From assembly GCA_964386525.1 (NCBI GenBank), contig CAYLSO010000296.1, positions 1 to 8,336 of the forward strand: 8,336 bases of DNA, given 5' to 3'. The number at the start of each line of letters is the position of its first letter. Position 1 is the stretch's first letter. The stretch comes from CAYLSO01 sp964386525. GTDB taxonomy: Bacteria; Eisenbacteria; RBG-16-71-46; DASYSL01. Of the stretch, positions 5,182-8,336 are shown piece by piece. A program made the position numbers and the translations under genes. The notes beneath the pieces were generated by a model. It worked only from the letters and a program-made list of their open reading frames with translations. It did not search any database and had not been told where the DNA came from.

Positions 5182-7008
5182 TCAGTCCGTCGGCGTGCTG
5201 CGTCCGAAGCGCGCGTGCAGCTCGCGCAGATCGACGCGCACGAAGCTCGGCCGGCCGTGCGGGTCGCCGTGCGGCAGCGACGTGGCGAAGAGCCGGTCGA
5301 CGAGGTGGTTCATCTCCTCGAGGCTCAGGGGCTGGCCGGCGCGCACGGCGGCGTGGCACGCGTACGATTTGGCGAGGCGGTCGGTGAGCTCGTCGTCGGG
5401 CAGCTGGCGGCCGCTCTCCTCGCCGATACCGTCGAGCAGGTCGCGCAGGAGCTGCACCGGGTCGCGTCCGGAGAGGCCGGCCGGCACGCCGCGCAGCAGC
5501 ACCGACGGCGGGCTGATGGGCGCCAGGTCGAAGCCCAGGCGCGACAGCGGCTCGAGCACGTCCACCACCAGCTCGAACTCGGCGCGCGTCAGGTCGATGA
5601 TCTGGGAGAAGAGGATCTGCTGCGCGGTGGCGGCCTGGCCGCGCATGCGCTCGAGCGCCTCCTCGTAGAGGATGCGCTCGTGGGCGGCGTGCTGGTCGAC
5701 GATCACCAGGCCGCCGCTCACCGGGGCGAGGACGTAGGTGTCGTGCAGCTGCCAGAGGTTGGCGAAGCGCGGCCGCTCCCCCGCGCCGAGGGGCTCGCGG
5801 ACCTCGGCGGGGCCGACCCCGGCGGCGGCGCGCGGGAAGAAACCGGCGCCCGGCCCGGCGGACCGGTCCGCCGTAGCCTCCGCGGCCGGTCCCCGCGCTC
5901 CCCAGAGCGGCATCTGCCGCTCTGCATCGCGCACCAGATCGACCAGCGAGGGGTGCTCGCCGGCCCGGGGCGCGGCGCCGGCGTCGTAGCGCGGCGTCAG
6001 CCGGGCGAGCGGCCGGGCGGCGGCCTGGGAGACGAAACCGAACAGCCGGTCCTCGCTGGCGAAACGCACCTCGCGCTTGGTGGGGTGCACGTTGACGTCG
6101 ATGACGGCCGGGTCGATGCGCAGATCCACGATGCAGGCCGGATGGCGTCCCGGCGGGATCAGGTTGCCGTAGGCGTGGCGTACGGCCTGCGACAACAGCG
6201 GGCTCTGCACCCAGCGGCGGTTGACCAGGAAGATCTGCGCCTCGCGCGTGACGCGCGCCAGCTCCGGGACGCCGAGCAGCGCGGTGACCCGCACGCCGGG
6301 CCGCTCCTCCTCGGCCGGCAGGCACTGGTCGAGGAAACGCTGGCCGAAGACGGCGGCCACGCGCTCGGCGAGGGTGCGGGCGGGGGCGGCGGCGAAGCGC
6401 TCGCGGCCGTCGACCGTGAAGCGGAAGGCCACCTCGGGGAAGGCGATGGCGTACGCCGAGACCAGCCGGGCCGCGGCGCGCAGGTCGCCGGCCGTGGAGC
6501 GCAGGAACTTGCGCCGCGCCGGCACGTTGAAGAAGAGGTCGCGCACCGTGACGGTGGTGCCCGGTGGCCGGCCGGCGGGCCGCAGCTCCCCCACCTCGCC
6601 GCCCTCTACGGTCACCGTCGAGCCCTCGTCCTCCTCGGCGGCGCGGGTCGCCAGCGTCAGGCGCGCGGCGCGGGCGATGGCCGGCAGCGCCTCGCCGCGG
6701 AAGCCGAGGGTGGCCAAGCGCTGCAGGTCGTCGATCTCGGCGAGCTTGCTGGTGGCGTGCGGCTCGAGCGCCAGCAGCACCTCGGCGCGCGGGATGCCCG
6801 TGCCGTCGTCGGCCACCTCGAGGTCGTGCTCGAGGCCGCGGCGCACGCTGATGTCGACGCGCCGGGCGCCGGCGTCGAGTGCGTTCTCGATGAGCTCCTT
6901 GAGGGCCGATACCGGGCGCTCGATCACCTCGCCGGCGCGGATCTGCGCGGCGGTGGGTTCGTCGAGCCGGCGGATGGGCGCGCGACGCCCGGGCGGGGCG
7001 GGGCTCAT
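5182..7008 (-). CDS. mutL: DNA mismatch repair protein MutL with endonuclease motif
   Basis: A 608-residue protein. The N-terminal GHKL ATPase has RAGEVIERP (24-32), KELIENALDAG (37-47, general base Glu38 and Mg-binding Asn42 by alignment with E. coli Glu29/Asn33), DDGTGI (67-72), HATSK (84-88) and GFRGEAL (102-108). The transducer domain ends with NVHPTKREVRF (306-316). A flexible Gly/Ala/Pro-rich linker runs from about 340 to 412. The C-terminal dimerisation domain starts at WQLHDTYVLAP (419-429) and carries the metal-binding nicking motif DQHAAHERILYE (438-449), ACHAAVRAG (550-558) and PHGRP (583-587). MutL probably nicks the daughter strand, as in species without MutH/Dam. The residue before PHGRP is Asp582, where Cys is usual. 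The ATG at 7006..7008 overlaps the upstream stop (ATGA) with no clear RBS, suggesting translational coupling. miaA follows. Confidence 0.97.
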   Translation of the reverse strand: MSPAPPGRRAPIRRLDEPTAAQIRAGEVIERPVSALKELIENALDAGARRVDISVRRGLEHDLEVADDGTGIPRAEVLLALEPHATSKLAEIDDLQRLATLGFRGEALPAIARAARLTLATRAAEEDEGSTVTVEGGEVGELRPAGRPPGTTVTVRDLFFNVPARRKFLRSTAGDLRAAARLVSAYAIAFPEVAFRFTVDGRERFAAAPARTLAERVAAVFGQRFLDQCLPAEEERPGVRVTALLGVPELARVTREAQIFLVNRRWVQSPLLSQAVRHAYGNLIPPGRHPACIVDLRIDPAVIDVNVHPTKREVRFASEDRLFGFVSQAAARPLARLTPRYDAGAAPRAGEHPSLVDLVRDAERQMPLWGARGPAAEATADRSAGPGAGFFPRAAAGVGPAEVREPLGAGERPRFANLWQLHDTYVLAPVSGGLVIVDQHAAHERILYEEALERMRGQAATAQQILFSQIIDLTRAEFELVVDVLEPLSRLGFDLAPISPPSVLLRGVPAGLSGRDPVQLLRDLLDGIGEESGRQLPDDELTDRLAKSYACHAAVRAGQPLSLEEMNHLVDRLFATSLPHGDPHGRPSFVRVDLRELHARFGRSTPTD

Positions 7009-7418
7009 GGGCGATCGTCGCCGGCGGCTCCGAAGAGCTCGTCGAAGGCCGTGTCGAGGCGCCGGGCGGCGGCGCCGGTCGGCGGGGCGGCGTCGGCCGC
7101 GGCGTGGGCGCCGTGGGCGGGAGGCAGCACGGCGGCGCGCGCCCCGGTGAGGGAGGCGATCGCCAGGGCGTCCTCGCGCCGCGCCGAAGCCCCGCCCACG
7201 GCCACGGCGTCGGCCACCACGGCGCTCAGGCGGCGCAGGTCGGTGGTGCAGGGATAGCCGCCGACCTCGGCCCAGCGGGCGACCGGGGCGCCGGCATCCG
7301 GGACGACCACCAGCGCCACCTCGCAGCGGCCACCGGCGAAGCGGTCGAGGTGGTCGCAGTCGGCGAGCGACACGTCCACCAGCGCCAGGAGCAGGCGCTT
7401 CTCGCGGGGCTCCGTCAC
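7005..7418 (-). CDS. Unrecognised 137-residue protein, possible degenerate Rossmann-like domain
   Basis: I do not recognise a named family. The start is the GTG at 7416..7418, with AGGGA 10 bases upstream and 35 bases after the parvulin stop. It ends at 7005 in a TGA that overlaps the mutL ATG, so it is almost certainly in the mutL operon and translationally coupled to mutL. The layout alternates hydrophobic strands with helices: RLLLALVDV (8-16), CEVALVVVP (32-40), ADAVAVGG (69-76) and ARAAVLPP (93-100). That order resembles the first half of an NAD-binding Rossmann domain (strand, helix, strand, TTDLRRL, strand), but the GxGxxG loop is absent. Residues 101-118 are Ala/Pro-rich, and the last 19 form an acidic amphipathic tail (RLDTAFDELFG). 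No signal peptide or membrane segment is clear. Regular codon structure and fit between neighbours argue for a real gene. Function unknown. Confidence 0.72.
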   Translation of the reverse strand: MTEPREKRLLLALVDVSLADCDHLDRFAGGRCEVALVVVPDAGAPVARWAEVGGYPCTTDLRRLSAVVADAVAVGGASARREDALAIASLTGARAAVLPPAHGAHAAADAAPPTGAAARRLDTAFDELFGAAGDDRP

Positions 7419-7453
7419 GTCGGCCGGTTCCCTGTTGGCGCGGCGTCCCGGCC

Positions 7454-8336
7454 CTAGAGCTCGGGCGGCGCCGGCAGCTCGGTGCGCAGGTCGGCGCGCA
7501 GGATGCGCACCGGGAAGCGCTTCTTCAGCTGCTGGAAGTAGTCGTAGAACGAGCGCTCCATCATCGCCTCGCGGTAGGCGTCGCGCTCGGCGGCGGCCAG
7601 CGCGGCCGGCGCTTCGCGCTGCACCAGCTGCAGCAGGGTGGCGCCGCGGCGTCCCGGGAACACGGCCGCGTCGCGGTCGCTCAGGCGCACCGCCGGCGAG
7701 CCGTAGAGCGCCGAGTCCACGGCGGCCGTCTCCTCGATCCCGGGCAGCCCCGATCCGCGGCGGTGGGCGAAGCCGAGCCCCCCGCCCCACGGGGCGGCGG
7801 CGCTGTCCCACGGCACGCCGGCCGCAAGCTCGGCGCGCACCGCCGCCAGCGCCCGCTCCGCCTGCCGCGCCAGCTCGGTGCGGTAGTGATCGACGAGGGC
7901 CCGGTCGCGCGCCATCTCCCAGGTGGCCGGACCGGGCGCGCCGATGCTGTCGAGGAAGACCAGGTAGTAGCTCGTCGCCTGGAGATACACGCCGGGCAGC
8001 AGGCCGGGTTTGCCGAGAGCGCGCGCGTCCTGCTGCAGGCCGGTGTGCCCAAACGGCGGCATCGCCGCGGTGCCGGGCAGCCAGGAGACGGTACCCGTGT
8101 CGTAGCCGCGCTCGCGGACGTAGCGGTCGAAGTCGCGCGGGCTGCGGGCGCGCGCGTGCAGCGACTCGGCGCAGGCGTAGGCCAGGCTGTCCGCCCACTG
8201 GCGCGCCACCTTCTCGCCGGCGGCTCCCTGCACGAGATAGAACGGCGAGAGGCTCTCCTCCTTCTTGTCGTAGCACTGCACGATGCCGTAGCCGACCGGC
8301 AATCGGATCGGGCCCGCGACCTCGCCCGGCCGCAAG
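7454..8336 (-). CDS. Parvulin-type peptidyl-prolyl isomerase (SurA/PpiD-like), C-terminal part
   Basis: The gene enters from the right edge, and 293 complete codons to the TAG at 7454..7456 are visible; the true start is outside. The first visible residues, LRPGEVAGPIRLPVGYGIVQCYDK (a rotamase-domain ending), match the end of a PpiC/parvulin domain, L-x-PGE-x-x-GP-x-x-x-x-x-GY-x-I-x. After it comes a mostly helical region (about 35-175). Then WDSAAAPWGGGLGFAHRRG and LPGIEE (176-202) and a strand GATLLQLVQREAP (231-243) look like a decayed second parvulin domain. The C-terminal YDYFQQLKKRFPVRI (264-278) resembles the closing helix and strand of SurA/PpiD-like chaperones. Such proteins assist folding of outer-membrane proteins in the periplasm, but the signal peptide cannot be seen. 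It precedes the 137-residue gene by 35 bases, so it may be the start of, or part of, the mutL-miaA transcript. Confidence 0.8.
   Translation of the reverse strand, partial: LRPGEVAGPIRLPVGYGIVQCYDKKEESLSPFYLVQGAAGEKVARQWADSLAYACAESLHARARSPRDFDRYVRERGYDTGTVSWLPGTAAMPPFGHTGLQQDARALGKPGLLPGVYLQATSYYLVFLDSIGAPGPATWEMARDRALVDHYRTELARQAERALAAVRAELAAGVPWDSAAAPWGGGLGFAHRRGSGLPGIEETAAVDSALYGSPAVRLSDRDAAVFPGRRGATLLQLVQREAPAALAAAERDAYREAMMERSFYDYFQQLKKRFPVRILRADLRTELPAPPEL

Noticed and set aside
5215..7257. 680-codon plus-strand open frame antisense to mutL
   Set aside because: Long antisense frames are expected at this GC content. Its composition is low-complexity Gly/Ala/Arg/His with no recognisable domain, while the minus strand carries complete MutL motifs.

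Overview
The window is very GC-rich (about 70% or more by eye) and densely coded, and every gene I can support lies on the minus strand. It looks like a conserved housekeeping block of a diderm (Gram-negative-type) bacterium. The evidence is a SurA/PpiD-like parvulin fragment, which points to envelope protein folding, and the start of an LpxL/HtrB-like lipid A acyltransferase. MutL carries the endonuclease motif, so mismatch repair is probably of the MutH-independent kind. GTG starts are frequent and both tRNA genes encode their CCA tail. The phylum cannot be fixed by reading alone. Gemmatimonadota, Eisenbacteria-like or other high-GC FCB-type lineages are guesses that a MutL or Der tree would settle.

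In transcription order (high to low coordinates) there are three blocks. Block 1 (8336 to 4178) holds the 3' part of a parvulin-type prolyl isomerase gene, a 137-residue unrecognised protein, mutL (its ATG overlaps the upstream stop) and miaA (GTG start 5 bases after the mutL stop). A long GC-rich stem-loop covers the miaA stop codon. Block 2 (about 4160 to 437) starts with a promoter whose -35 is an exact TTGACA. It reads into tRNA-Gly(CCC), then der 35 bases later, plsY (GTGA overlap), gpsA (ATGA overlap) and a MerR-family regulator. Block 3 (about 420 to 1) has a second promoter with a 17-base spacer, tRNA-Pro(GGG), a strong hairpin and the first 74 codons of the acyltransferase.

Functionally the window mixes information maintenance (MutL, MiaA, two tRNAs, the ribosome-assembly GTPase Der) with envelope lipid supply. 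GpsA makes sn-glycerol 3-phosphate and PlsY acylates it, so these two coupled genes encode consecutive steps of phospholipid synthesis. The acyltransferase fragment would modify lipid A.

I see no mobile element, CRISPR array, defence island or clearly new multi-gene system. No intergenic gap exceeds 100 bases apart from the promoter-plus-tRNA stretches. The points most worth a second look are the unrecognised gene coupled to mutL, the tRNA-Gly promoter embedded in the miaA hairpin, the stacked hairpins at the acyltransferase start, and the altered metal-site motif of MutL.
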